64,000 nucleotides of DNA from Leishmania martiniquensis (taxonomy: Eukaryota > Euglenozoa > Kinetoplastea > Trypanosomatida > Trypanosomatidae): positions 7,501 through 71,500 of the forward strand of contig NC_090168.1 in NCBI RefSeq assembly GCF_017916325.1, in the 5' to 3' direction. Below, one piece after another: positions 8,265 through 17,639 of the stretch. Both the position numbers and the translations under genes were made by a program. How positions within the stretch are numbered: the first letter of the stretch is position 1; each line of letters opens with the position of its first letter. The notes under the pieces are model-generated. The model saw nothing but the letters and a program-made list of their open reading frames with translations, ran no database searches and was not told the DNA's origin.

Positions 8265-9824
8265 TCACCTGTCCGTCTCACCTGTGGCGCCCACCGCACC
8301 GGAGAAGCCGTCTAGAGTCAGGATATCTTGAAGAACCCCGCCGATCAACGCGCGGCACGCGCTTTCTCGGGCAAAAGTGTAGCGAGAAGATATGGCACGG
8401 CCAACGAGCTTCATTTCGCCTCCAGCGCCGGATAGCATAGTAACTTCGAAGATGCGCTGATGAGGCTTTGCGAAGCCGTCAAGGTACGCTGCAAGAGGCT
8501 GCCCGTTGGTGTCGAACGGCACACCGTTTCGGGCGTCGGACATCTTGTCGTAGAAGCAGGGATCGCGCACCTGTTTTTTGAATTTCGTCCGCCGCACTAT
8601 GCGACCGTCCTCCGGCTGGGAGTGTCCGTAGGTATCGGCGAACGACGTCGTCGCAGCAACATCAACCCAGCCGGAAAAGGCAGGCCCACGTTGGTAAGTG
8701 GCCCGCTCCTCCGTTGAAAGCCAGCCATCCGCCGATCCTGCAGAAGATGCCAGAGACGCGGCCGCGCCTTGCGCAGGCTCGAGCTGTCGAGCGACAAGTT
8801 CGCGTGTACGCCGACGCCACATGGCGACAGAATCGACCAGGCCAGGGCCACACGCCAGACTTTTAGAGGGTGATGGGCGGTCCGCTAGGGACTCTAGCGT
8901 AATATCCCTCGCACCTGTGCACGGGGGGCAAAAGCCTGCAACGACAGCAAGCTTGTCACCATCGTCTTGAGGACCGCCGCCAAGACCGGCGTCCTTTGCT
9001 ACCCGTGTGCTTTCCGACGAAGAGGCTTCAGTGGCATGCGTGGACTTCGTTGACTCCTGAAAGTCGCTGGGCAGCACACGAGATCGGGCAGTGTAGTGCA
9101 CCGATAGGCCTTGTGCTGCGAGGATCGCTTCTGCCACATTCAGCGCCGGAAAGTGCTCGAGCGTACGGAGGAGCAGTTGCGAAGCTCGCCTCGGCACGCT
9201 CGGTTCATCCTGCAGCTGGTATAGGTGTTCCAGCACGCGCGTTGCTGCGTCCAGTCCTATACTCTGATGGACCGCACCAATGAACTGGGAGAACTTCCAT
9301 CCAAGCGAGCTCTGCCCACAAGGGAGCAGCGCCACCTGATACGACGTTCCGGCGACGTCCTGTCTCCTCATTGGCGCCTTGTCCGACTCAAGAAAATCCA
9401 GAGGCCTTACGGACAAATTACTAGACTCGGCATCTCCTTCGTCACGGATCATCCCCATCGCCTCGAAGTGGAGATCTTTGGCGAAAAGGCGCATCGTGAA
9501 GTGATTGTGAAGAACAGCGTTCAGCTCGCTGGCGGCATTGCTGGTAAGTGTGATGCCGCGGTGCGCGCAGTACTTTAGAACGGCAGCTGACAAATAGCGG
9601 TCGACAATGGCGTCGCCTAAGGTTGTCAGCTGATGCTGATGCGCATCAAACTGCGTCGTGAGCAGGGGCGAAAACAGCGCGGCTGCTGTATGAGAGAAAT
9701 TGCTGGAGAGGTTCTCGGGCAGAGTCGGTGCGTACTCGACGCCACACTGGCGAAGTGTCTGTAGAAGACACTTGTACGCCGCGGCGTTCACCTGCAGAAA
9801 TCGTTGAGGAAGACTGCACCGCAT
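8265..9824 (-). CDS. Degenerate RNase III-fold protein with dsRBD-like C-terminus (519 aa)
   Basis: The protein has a recognisable but diverged RNase III domain: LTTLGDAIVDRYL (about residues 66-78) matches the E-x-L-G-D signature region, LNAVLHNHFTMRLFAKDL (101-118) matches the following helices, and FSQFIGAVHQSIGLDAA (178-194) matches the second signature. The first signature glutamate is threonine and the later metal-binding glutamate is serine, so nuclease activity is unlikely although the aspartate at 71 is kept. The last 90 residues (PFDTNGQPLAAYLDGF ... FARESACRALIGGVL) resemble a double-stranded RNA-binding domain. This layout is seen in mitoribosomal protein mL44 and in noncatalytic RNase III partners of kinetoplastid RNA editing; either is possible. 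The start (ATG 9822-9824) follows a pyrimidine tract at 9909-9962; the longer frame would translate that tract. Confidence 0.72.
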   Translation of the reverse strand: MRCSLPQRFLQVNAAAYKCLLQTLRQCGVEYAPTLPENLSSNFSHTAAALFSPLLTTQFDAHQHQLTTLGDAIVDRYLSAAVLKYCAHRGITLTSNAASELNAVLHNHFTMRLFAKDLHFEAMGMIRDEGDAESSNLSVRPLDFLESDKAPMRRQDVAGTSYQVALLPCGQSSLGWKFSQFIGAVHQSIGLDAATRVLEHLYQLQDEPSVPRRASQLLLRTLEHFPALNVAEAILAAQGLSVHYTARSRVLPSDFQESTKSTHATEASSSESTRVAKDAGLGGGPQDDGDKLAVVAGFCPPCTGARDITLESLADRPSPSKSLACGPGLVDSVAMWRRRTRELVARQLEPAQGAAASLASSAGSADGWLSTEERATYQRGPAFSGWVDVAATTSFADTYGHSQPEDGRIVRRTKFKKQVRDPCFYDKMSDARNGVPFDTNGQPLAAYLDGFAKPHQRIFEVTMLSGAGGEMKLVGRAISSRYTFARESACRALIGGVLQDILTLDGFSGAVGATGETDR

Positions 9825-10438
9825 GCTTTGTTGTATAGCCGGCGAGACAGAATACAGCACAAGATCATGCACGAGCACACAGTTTTGCACTGTATAGCAC
9901 GCTTCCAGAGAAGAGAAGGAGGTGGCAGCGAAGGCAAAAGAGAGAGAAAAAAGGAAGCGAGAATGGAACGGGTACAGCGATAACGAAAGCCTGCGGGACA
10001 TCCCACACACCCGCACACAGAGGACTCCATAGTATTTTCGAGAAAGTGTGAAATTCTTTGCGATACTAGTCACTAGCTCATGACACCTCAATTTTCACTG
10101 CATATTTCCTTCTGTTCCACTGCGAAGTTCCTCAGCGACGTGGACGGAACTGGATGCGACTGAGCCCTCACTATTTTTTTGGGGGGGGGGGCCTTGCTTC
10201 TGCGTGCGTGGGTGTGTCTGTGTGTGTGAGGGGGAGGGGGAGGCGGATGCTCGAGCAAGTCTTGCGCAGACATCGGTAAGCACACACGAAGATGGTGGCT
10301 GGTCGGCCGTGCTCGAAGGGGAGGGAAGGAGACTTTGTAGTCTCCTTCGCGTCCGTTGCACGAAGGCTACACGCGGCGAGAGAGAAAGAGAGATGATCGT
10401 CACAAAAGGCTTGAAAAAAAAGGGAAGGTGTTGTTACG
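9825..10438. other. Intergenic spacer with splice signal and G/C homopolymer
   Basis: A very strong minus-strand pyrimidine tract spans 9909-9962 with the next AG at 9902-9903. A T7-G11 run on the plus strand lies at about 10173-10191, followed by a TG-rich stretch. A short frame starting at an ATG near 9871 overlaps the start of the RNase III-like gene in another frame. Confidence 0.5.
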
Positions 10439-11137
10439 TCACTCTACGAGACGCTCCACCTCGTTGCATTGCATGCTTGCATCTATCGTGCCTTCAGTAT
10501 CCGAAAAGGGAATCGAGTCCTCGTACCTATCTAGCTCATACTCCACATCCGGGTCCCCCGGCTGTGCCGCAGCGGCGGCCTCCTCCCCTGCGACCGAAGA
10601 AGACGAGAAAGAGTATCGAGAAGCCCCTGCTTCCGCCGCGACTAGACTCGCCGTCAGCGGCGTCCTAGGAGGCGCGGCAGGGGCGTTGGAGGAGCGAGGG
10701 CCTGCCACCGGTATCCCGATCTCGTATGACTGAACCAGTCGCTCCAGAAGGGAGCCGTCCCCCGGCAATTCGATCAGGCTGCCAAGAAGAGTAGAGCGCT
10801 CATGGAAGAGAAGATGCACGCCACTTTCCACATCAAGTACCCCAGCGGTCTGCTGAAGGTGATGATGTTGGAGAAAGTCATAAAGCAGCAGCAGGCTTAC
10901 CTTGGCAGGGGCTGTCAGCGTCCGTGGGCGCATGAAAGGGCCAACAGCGGCGTCTTGAAGATCCTCATCACCGCGAATCAACGCCAGAGCTGTTGCTCGA
11001 AGTTGAGCCCGGATCTTTCCAAGAGTCCCCGACGCTGTGAGCGCGCTTACAAACGCGTCCTGAAGCTGCAACAAAGCCGCATTCGATTCGTTCCCCTCCT
11101 CGAGCTGAGTCGTGTCATTCACCCTGAATTCATCCAT
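10439..11137 (-). CDS. FOP/FOR20-like LisH protein, probable basal body component (232 aa)
   Basis: The N-terminal 110 residues match the FOP dimerisation region: a helix IRAQLRATALALIRG (42-56), then a LisH motif SLLLLYDFLQHHHLQQTAGV (81-100) ending in DVESG. In FGFR1OP (FOP), OFD1 and FOR20 this module dimerises and targets centrioles and basal bodies. Downstream the protein is low in complexity, alanine- and serine-rich, with an acidic C-terminus. It is shorter than human FOP (about 400) and longer than FOR20 (about 170). The start is the only upstream ATG in frame (11135-11137). CEP104 and a CEP19-like gene lie on the same strand within 20 kb. Confidence 0.78.
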   Translation of the reverse strand: MDEFRVNDTTQLEEGNESNAALLQLQDAFVSALTASGTLGKIRAQLRATALALIRGDEDLQDAAVGPFMRPRTLTAPAKVSLLLLYDFLQHHHLQQTAGVLDVESGVHLLFHERSTLLGSLIELPGDGSLLERLVQSYEIGIPVAGPRSSNAPAAPPRTPLTASLVAAEAGASRYSFSSSSVAGEEAAAAAQPGDPDVEYELDRYEDSIPFSDTEGTIDASMQCNEVERLVE

Positions 11138-11766
11138 GTCCTCATGCAGGCAGAATGCGTACGTAGGCTACGTGCTGGACGCACGACTGACGCGGGGAAC
11201 GCAGAGCAAAGTGCAAAACGACACGGAACTCAGCAGAGAACGGCCCTCCCCCAATTGAAAAAGAAAGCGGTGTAGTGTAGAAGAGCTCGACAAGGAGAGC
11301 GGCGGAAAGGTGAACCACGATTCATGAGATACGCCGTGCACCCTTCCTATCGAAAAGGCATGCGCTACAGGAGGCGCAACATGGACAGCGGAGGCTCGCA
11401 TCGGAGCCGGCGACAGAGAGAGAATGTGCGTTGGTGTGTCTCAGGGTACGCGTGTGTATGAGAGGGGGTGGGAGGGCAACGGTCTCAGGCACAGGGTCTG
11501 TGACTGTTCTACCGCTAAACACCTGCGATTCAAGTACGCCTCATGCCGCTCTGTTCTGTCCACTACAAACAAAAATACATTTTAGTTCGCTGTTCTCGCT
11601 GTCGCACGTATTTGCCCCTTTTCGCTCACACGAGGAAAACTTATCACAGCGAAGCAAGCCAACCTAAACAGCATAGCTTAGCTTAATCGTCTGAAGGGAA
11701 AGGAAAAGGTGGAGGAAGAGAGCCTGAGCACCCAGCAAAGTTGCCAGTGATGGACCACCGCGGTAG
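11138..11766. other. Intergenic spacer
   Basis: This contains the 5' leader of the FOP-like gene and the 3' UTR of the WD40 gene. Pyrimidine-rich minus-strand patches are weak (about 11258-11310 and 11410-11425). No gene seen. Confidence 0.4.
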
Positions 11767-13098
11767 TCACTGAAACGTCTCCGTAAAGCGGTAGAATTTG
11801 GCGGCGCCGTCGTCGCTCGTGCTGGCGAGCACGCTAGAGGTTGTAGCGAGGCTGAGGATCATGCGACGGTGACCCATGAGCACACCCAACGGCTCCTGCT
11901 GCGAGGAGCGCCCGTCCCATACACGGATCTGGCCGTCGCTGCAGCCGGCAGCTATGAGGTGCGAGTGTGACCAAGCAGCCGGAATAACGCTCTCTCCGAC
12001 TTGCAAGATTGTGCGAGGAGAAAAGTCGGCGACATTCCACACAATAACGCGGCAGTCGCAGCTTGCTGTCAGGAGAAAGAAAGAGTCCTTGCTCATTGCC
12101 AGCGACTCGATGGCCTGCTCGTGCAGGTCCTCAAAATGCCCAGCTACCTTACCACTTCGCTGAGATATTACGTGCAGCGTACCATCCTCGCATCCAGCCA
12201 CGCATTGGTCATCGTTCACATACTGTAGTGCCGTAATGCCGGCGCTGTCGGGGCTCAGATCCTTTGAGATGCTAATCTCTTGCTCCCCGGTCTTGGGGTT
12301 GAAAACGCGAACGGTACCGTCCGTGCTGCCGGTGACCAGCTTCTTGACGTCTGGCGACCAGACGGTGCACGTGACAGCGCCGCGGTGGCCGACAAAATAC
12401 ATGACAAGGGTACCCTTGACAGTATTCCACATAGCCGCCTGCGCGTCATCGGCGCCGGCGACAAGGATGAGACTGGAGGGATGCCACAAGAGTGTCATGA
12501 TTTCGCCATAGAGATCGGTCAATGTGTACGTGCGATTCCACGTCTCTGTCGACCATACAGCGACGCTGGAGTCGAGACTGCCGCTCGCTAGCCACTGCCC
12601 ATTTGGGGAGAAGGTGAGAAGGCTAACGGTGTCGGTATGCCCTTTTAGGGTAGCTTTAAGCCCCGGCTCCACCGCCGTTTCATCCACCTCCAAGATGTAC
12701 ACCTCCTCTCCCTCTCCACTCACGGCGAACGTGTGAGGGTGCTGTGGGTGCACGGCGATCGCATGCAGGGGCTTTCTCTCCGGTGCCACGAACGTTGCGA
12801 AGGCGTCGTCGCGCTGCGGCTCATGATCAGGGGCCACATTCAGGTCCTCCATCTCGGGGTCCAGCTGCAGATAATCGCATTCTTCACCACCTTCGCCCTC
12901 CTCCTCGTTTTCCCTGGTCTCTGCATGCATTCCGCCCTCATCGTTCTCGACAGAGGCATCATCGCCATCTTCCTCAGGCAGGGCGGACTCATCCAGAATA
13001 TCAACGTTGGGGTCTTCGAGATCGATAAAGGCATCATCGGCCTCTTCAACGTCTCCCGCGACGTTGAAGATAGGACTGTGGTGAGGCATCATGTCCAT
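11767..13098 (-). CDS. AAMP/Sqt1-like WD40 repeat protein (443 aa)
   Basis: An acidic N-terminal tail (about residues 15-85, with EEDGDDASVENDEGG and EENEEEGEGGEE) leads into a seven- to eight-bladed WD40 propeller. Typical blade ends are visible: GHTDTVSLLTFSPNGQWLAS, SVAVWSTETW, GHRGAVTCTVWSPD, TVRVFN, RVIVWNVADF and QIRVWDGRSS. An acidic tail plus full-length propeller is the layout of AAMP in animals and Sqt1 in yeast, the dedicated chaperone of ribosomal protein uL16. A ribosome-assembly role is therefore likely but is inferred from layout. The ATG at 13096-13098 is the first in frame; two more follow at 13092 and 13089. Confidence 0.85.
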   Translation of the reverse strand: MDMMPHHSPIFNVAGDVEEADDAFIDLEDPNVDILDESALPEEDGDDASVENDEGGMHAETRENEEEGEGGEECDYLQLDPEMEDLNVAPDHEPQRDDAFATFVAPERKPLHAIAVHPQHPHTFAVSGEGEEVYILEVDETAVEPGLKATLKGHTDTVSLLTFSPNGQWLASGSLDSSVAVWSTETWNRTYTLTDLYGEIMTLLWHPSSLILVAGADDAQAAMWNTVKGTLVMYFVGHRGAVTCTVWSPDVKKLVTGSTDGTVRVFNPKTGEQEISISKDLSPDSAGITALQYVNDDQCVAGCEDGTLHVISQRSGKVAGHFEDLHEQAIESLAMSKDSFFLLTASCDCRVIVWNVADFSPRTILQVGESVIPAAWSHSHLIAAGCSDGQIRVWDGRSSQQEPLGVLMGHRRMILSLATTSSVLASTSDDGAAKFYRFTETFQ

Positions 13099-13820
13099 GC
13101 AACAAGAGAGGGACAAAGAGACACAGACGTCTGCGGTTGTACGAGTGAATTAGACGAATGGACACACAGTCACCTGAGGCAGCCAACAGAGCTGTGCACT
13201 GCACATTCGATAGCACAGCGCGAGGACGGGCGAGCGATGGGCAATACACAATGAGGTGTGCGTGTGCGTCACATAACTCAGTGCGAGGTAGATACAAAGG
13301 CGAAAGAGTGATACAAGAACAGAAGGAGAGAGAAAGAGGGGGCATGAGGAGGAGGGAGCCACGGCAGTTGGACAAGGGCGAGGCCCACACAAAGTACAGC
13401 AGAGCAGCAAGGGGCAGCAGAGAAACGCAAGACGATGGGGTGCGATCGCTCGCTCAGGCGTAAACCCGAGCAAGGGCTCCATCTTGCAATCGAGAAAAGT
13501 CAGGATCCTCGTTGCGTTTCGTTTGGCGTGCAGCAGCGAAAATTGTGTGCACGCTCGCTTAGAAGAGCTTTCCGCGCTTTTTTTTTTCGCAGCAGCAGAG
13601 CCAGTGCCCCGCGAAAAAGAGAGATGAGGATCAAACTGGGTCGGATGATGCGCAGCGTTGCCACTGATTTATGTACATGCGTGACCTCTGACGCCGCTCC
13701 CTATTCGGCGCGTCGATGTATAATAAGAGAGCCAACTGCCGCTGCAAGCAGCGTCACGAGCGGAGAGAAGGTGGTTCAGACCATACGCAAAGCCGCTGCC
13801 ACCGCCCGACTCTGCTCTGC
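13099..13820. other. Intergenic spacer with splice signal
   Basis: A minus-strand pyrimidine tract at about 13308-13350 probably serves the WD40 gene. A second tract touches its start codons at 13100-13120. A T9 run on the plus strand lies near 13579-13587 within the CEP104 3' UTR. Confidence 0.45.
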
Positions 13821-15893
13821 TCAACGCTTACTGGTAATGCTCTCACGAATGCTGGCGTGCATGACCTTTGCGAGGTCCTTTTCCCGCACCACGAGCTGTC
13901 GACTAGCGATGAGCTTTCGGAGAATCGAAACGGCCAGATCGCGCACCTCGGGGTGGGGGTGGTTCACCGTTGGCAGCAAAAGCTTGTGCAGCACCTGCTG
14001 AGAATTGATCCCGGCACCGTCCGTAGGAAGGCGCCCGTTCTCCACAAGCATTTGAAGCAGACTGAGTCGCGCGAGTTGCGCTTTGGGGTTGCCGAGCGGC
14101 AGGTTGCGCCGCTCCTTGTCGATAGGCTCCATCAGCGTGACAGAGAGGATCGAGTTGGTCGGGATGGCGGGCGTCCTCACGTACAGCGCCAGAGTGCTAA
14201 GCGCCTCTTCGCGAATGCGCTGGAGATTGTCACTGCATCGAGTCACCAGGCGCGGGAGGAGGGCGACAAGAGGCGAAAGTACACCGCTGATGCATTTGGC
14301 CGCATCCGCAAGACACATTCGTACAAAGCCGCACGCCGCGAACACCACATTCGGGATCGAATCCTGAAGGCCGTACGCGTTGAGGTCGAGGAAGCGAAGC
14401 AGCGTGTCCTCGACAGCCTGCGCTGGAGACTGCAGCAGATCCATCTGTTCTGTCAGGACGAGCAGCGCAGCCTCGCGCAGCTTGAAGCGGCGTGAAAACA
14501 AGCAAGCCACTGCGAAGCTGCCAATGGCGGCGATGAGAGGTTGAAGGTCGAAGCCGCGGTTGACAAGGGCTACGGAAGCGACTTCACCGCCCGCGCAGGA
14601 TACAATCGCGCGCGCAACGGCCTTTTCGTGCGGCTCTAGCGTGTCCATGTTGATCATCTGTTCTACCTCTTCGTTCACTTCCACGGCGCCATACTCATTC
14701 GACTCCGCATCGTCGACATGTGGTGCAGCAGCCATCGAGACGGGGGTGGGAGAAAAACTGGCTTCGCGCCTGGCACTGCTCTCGACATCGGGCACGAGAT
14801 CGTCACCTTGGGCGGAAGGCATCGCCGCTTCTGGAGAGGGTAACATAGTCTGTGCAAAGAGTTGGTCAATCAGTGTGTCCATGCGAATCTTCACCTGCTG
14901 CGCGACCCCAAAGTCCTCGTCGATGATTGCCTGCACCTTGTCCTGCTCGAGCTCGTAAATCTCCCTTGCCCAGTCGTTCAGCAGGGCTAACTTGTCGCGG
15001 CACTCGGCAGCGACGTGGTAGTCCTCTAGTGCCACCGCCTCCTCCTTCAAAGACACGAGCTCTTCGGAGCGACGCAGAAAAAAATCCTCAAACTCGAGAA
15101 TACGAACAGAGCGGAAAGCTCCGCTCGGGGCCGCGTAAGATGGCGCCCTGTCCGTGGAGGACGAGTGAGCCGATGCCGGGGGCGTCAAAGTGGCGAGGGG
15201 AATGGGCTTGTCGGTCGACTCATCCACGCTGACCGCTGGCGGTGCGCGATGACCGTCAAGCGAGACCAACGCCGGGGGCGCTCCAGATGTTTTGCGCTGA
15301 GCCGCCGCCCGCGCAGTTGGCGAGGTGGCTGAGCTGCTGCGCCGCGACGGTGACCGGGCCCCAGCAATTCGGTCAGCGTGGAATGGGACGGGTTCGATCA
15401 GGTACCCGCTGCACTCGAGAGAGTAGATTCCCACCTGATGCCCGCTGTTGTAGGCATTGATGAAGGGTCGGTCGAAAAGTAGCTTGAGAAAGTAGGCCTC
15501 TGTCTTGAGGTGCACCGTCTTGCGCTCCTTCGACTTGAAGTGCGACTGCTCATTGCTGTTGAAGTCCACGGAGCCCAGCTTGACAAAGCGCACGTTGCGG
15601 AACGATGGTGGGTTGTTCCAGTCGTCGTCGTCGGTGAGCTTCGCAACACGCACCTCCACCTTCGTCGCAATCTTTGCTTCGTGAGAGAGAATGCGAAGCT
15701 GCTGCAACCACACGTTGCCATGAAAGCGGATGACTAAGGTTTGCGGTGTCTTGCCGTGCCGCGCGCTCTGCCAGCCAGTCGGTATCGGTGACCCGGGTTT
15801 TAGGTGGCCGGTGCACCCGCCCAGCTCTGACACAGGATGATGCGGGTCCTCGCTGGTGCAGAACAGTACATCATAGGGTAGAGCGACAGACAT
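13821..15893 (-). CDS. CEP104: CEP104-like ciliary tip protein (690 aa)
   Basis: The protein has the domain order of CEP104 (FAP256): an N-terminal jelly-roll/discoidin-like domain (about 1-165, starting MSVALPYDVLFCTSEDPHHP, with LVIRFHGNVWLQQLRILSHE), a low-complexity linker, a charged coiled-coil of UVR type (about 278-345, EAVALEDYHVAAECRDKLAL and DFGVAQQVKIRMDTLIDQLF), and a C-terminal alpha-helical TOG-like array (about 414-690). CEP104 binds tubulin through its TOG domain and sits at growing cilium tips. It is shorter than human CEP104 (about 925), mostly by lacking the C-terminal zinc-finger region. The start at 15893 was chosen because the extra upstream frame begins without ATG context and lies before the pyrimidine tract at 15937-15957. 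Confidence 0.85.
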   Translation of the reverse strand: MSVALPYDVLFCTSEDPHHPVSELGGCTGHLKPGSPIPTGWQSARHGKTPQTLVIRFHGNVWLQQLRILSHEAKIATKVEVRVAKLTDDDDWNNPPSFRNVRFVKLGSVDFNSNEQSHFKSKERKTVHLKTEAYFLKLLFDRPFINAYNSGHQVGIYSLECSGYLIEPVPFHADRIAGARSPSRRSSSATSPTARAAAQRKTSGAPPALVSLDGHRAPPAVSVDESTDKPIPLATLTPPASAHSSSTDRAPSYAAPSGAFRSVRILEFEDFFLRRSEELVSLKEEAVALEDYHVAAECRDKLALLNDWAREIYELEQDKVQAIIDEDFGVAQQVKIRMDTLIDQLFAQTMLPSPEAAMPSAQGDDLVPDVESSARREASFSPTPVSMAAAPHVDDAESNEYGAVEVNEEVEQMINMDTLEPHEKAVARAIVSCAGGEVASVALVNRGFDLQPLIAAIGSFAVACLFSRRFKLREAALLVLTEQMDLLQSPAQAVEDTLLRFLDLNAYGLQDSIPNVVFAACGFVRMCLADAAKCISGVLSPLVALLPRLVTRCSDNLQRIREEALSTLALYVRTPAIPTNSILSVTLMEPIDKERRNLPLGNPKAQLARLSLLQMLVENGRLPTDGAGINSQQVLHKLLLPTVNHPHPEVRDLAVSILRKLIASRQLVVREKDLAKVMHASIRESITSKR

Positions 15894-16574
15894 GGTGATT
15901 GCTGATAATCTCACGATTCGCTTCTTGTGGATATAGTTGAGGAGGGGGGAAGAGGGAGCAGACGAGTGGAGAGCGCGAATCGCGCTCCTCCGCGACAGGA
16001 AGCAATCAAGTGGATGCGGCGAGGGCGCAAAGGAGAGCACAAGCGTTCAGGATTGAGGTTGATACTGATGGCAGCATATGAGCAACTGCAGAGGGGTTGT
16101 TGCGCTGCCTAGAAAGCGAAGACAACGCGGCGGCCATCCCAGAAGGGGGTTAGTCAGAGAAGTGAGAGCCATTGACGACACCCAACGCGCCGAAACTAAG
16201 TGTAGGTGGCCTTTGCCACATGCTCGACGAGACATCAGGGAGATGTGAGAGAGCAACACCCAGGACGTCGAGCCTCTTTGCGTCCTTTTTCCGCGGACAA
16301 CCTCCGTGCGCTCGTGCAAGCTATTCTCGCAACGCGACGAACGTCTTCGCAGAAGTGCATGAGCGTGTCTGTGTGTGTGTGTGGAAAAGAGCCATCTGCA
16401 TGGCGCACTGCAGCGTTAGCGAGCTCCGTTGAGCGCTTCCTTCCTGTGCGTTGAGGAAGAGCATCAGTGAAAGGCAGCGGATTAACGAGACAGCATAGAG
16501 AAAAAAAGAGAGCACTCACAAAGAGACCGCCAACGGTCGACAAGCAACAAAAGAGTCGCGCGGCAGGCACCCCT
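15894..16574. other. Intergenic spacer with splice signal
   Basis: A minus-strand pyrimidine tract lies at about 15937-15957. A short GT repeat (gtgtctgtgtgtgtgtgtgg) lies at 16364-16383. No gene seen. Confidence 0.45.
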
Positions 16575-17102
16575 CTACGTACCAGTTATGGGCGTCCTCG
16601 GTAACTCTGTGATGACCTGCGTGTAGTTGCTCTGCATGCTTGCCAGGAACCGCGGATTCAGCGGCCCGTCCGTTTCGTTGTACCAACCAGACGGGGCGTC
16701 GCGGCGCCGCGCTTGCCGCTGCGCTTCCATCTCTATTTTCGCCTGCGCCTCGAGCTCTCGACGCCGCAGCAGCACCATCTCCGCGACCCGCACCGCGCCG
16801 GTGGTGGTAGTGAGCGGGTACTTTTCTACCTGGATGCCACGGCGCTCGAGCTCGCGCTCAAAGGGGCCGCGGCCACTATGATGGAGGCCCATGTTATTGT
16901 TGTAACTCTGTGTGGCGCGCCGGGCGTTGATGGTATTGCGCGTCTGCAGCCGCTCCATCCCATAGTACCACCGCATAGTTGACCGCGCCGACAAGTACTT
17001 GTTGGCATCGAAGTCGTTCACATGGTCCTCATCCCAGAGGCCTGTGCCCTTCTTGTACTTCATGGTAAAGCCGCCGAGGCAGGCGCCCGTGCGTCTCATC
17101 AT
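16575..17102 (-). CDS. Small basic protein, probably mitochondrial (175 aa)
   Basis: The sequence starts MMRRTGACLGGFTMKYKKGTG, a basic leader-like N-terminus without acidic residues for 20 positions. It is then strongly charged, with an Arg/Tyr-rich middle (STMRWYYGMERLQTRNTINA) and a helical Glu/Arg stretch (VLLRRRELEAQAKIEMEAQRQARRRDA, about 108-134, longer than a helical hairpin). Composition and size fit a kinetoplastid-specific mitochondrial ribosome or respiratory-complex subunit, but no family was recognised. Two tandem ATGs (17100-17102 and 17097-17099) start the frame, and the next upstream stop is close. Confidence 0.7.
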   Translation of the reverse strand: MMRRTGACLGGFTMKYKKGTGLWDEDHVNDFDANKYLSARSTMRWYYGMERLQTRNTINARRATQSYNNNMGLHHSGRGPFERELERRGIQVEKYPLTTTTGAVRVAEMVLLRRRELEAQAKIEMEAQRQARRRDAPSGWYNETDGPLNPRFLASMQSNYTQVITELPRTPITGT

Positions 17103-17639
17103 CTCTTTCCAAATTTGTCAGTTCAATCGCGTCAGAGTCGCTCCTCGATCTGAGAGGGAGGAGACACGTGCAAGGTAGATATGACGACACGCAACGGCGC
17201 AGCTGCACGAGACGTGTAGCGAGAGCAAAAATGCAGAAAGAGGCGAAAACATAGGCGAAGATCTATAGGCCCACTACACCTCTCCACATACCCGACGCGA
17301 ATCCACTCCGCGCGACAGTGTGTGTGGGGGGGGGAGTACCAGATATGGCGTACTTCTCTTCGCCCGTCCAGAAGAGATCCGTCAAACTGTCTGTCGTTTA
17401 AACACCTTCGCGTATAGATGGCCAGCAGTTGCAGCCGCGTCAGGAACCCACGCATTTCGCCGTGGGGAGCTTTAGAACGTGGACAGGGAAGGGATATACA
17501 ACAGTGACCCACAGATGTGAACATGCACAGTGCCACGCATAAGTGGCACATGTCGAGAAACACGCAGAAATCACGCACAACAGAAAAGAGACGTAGTCAG
17601 GTGGCACATCTCAGCAGAGCTCGGTGGGGTGCTCGCCTC
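17103..17639. other. Intergenic spacer
   Basis: A weak minus-strand pyrimidine patch at 17145-17170 and a G9 run on the plus strand near 17327-17335. Longer minus-strand frames here lack an ATG in a sensible place. No gene seen. Confidence 0.4.

Noticed and set aside
17132..17578. A 148-codon minus-strand frame between two genes
   Set aside because: No ATG at its front, cysteine- and histidine-rich without pattern, and it lies in the leader of the 175-aa gene.
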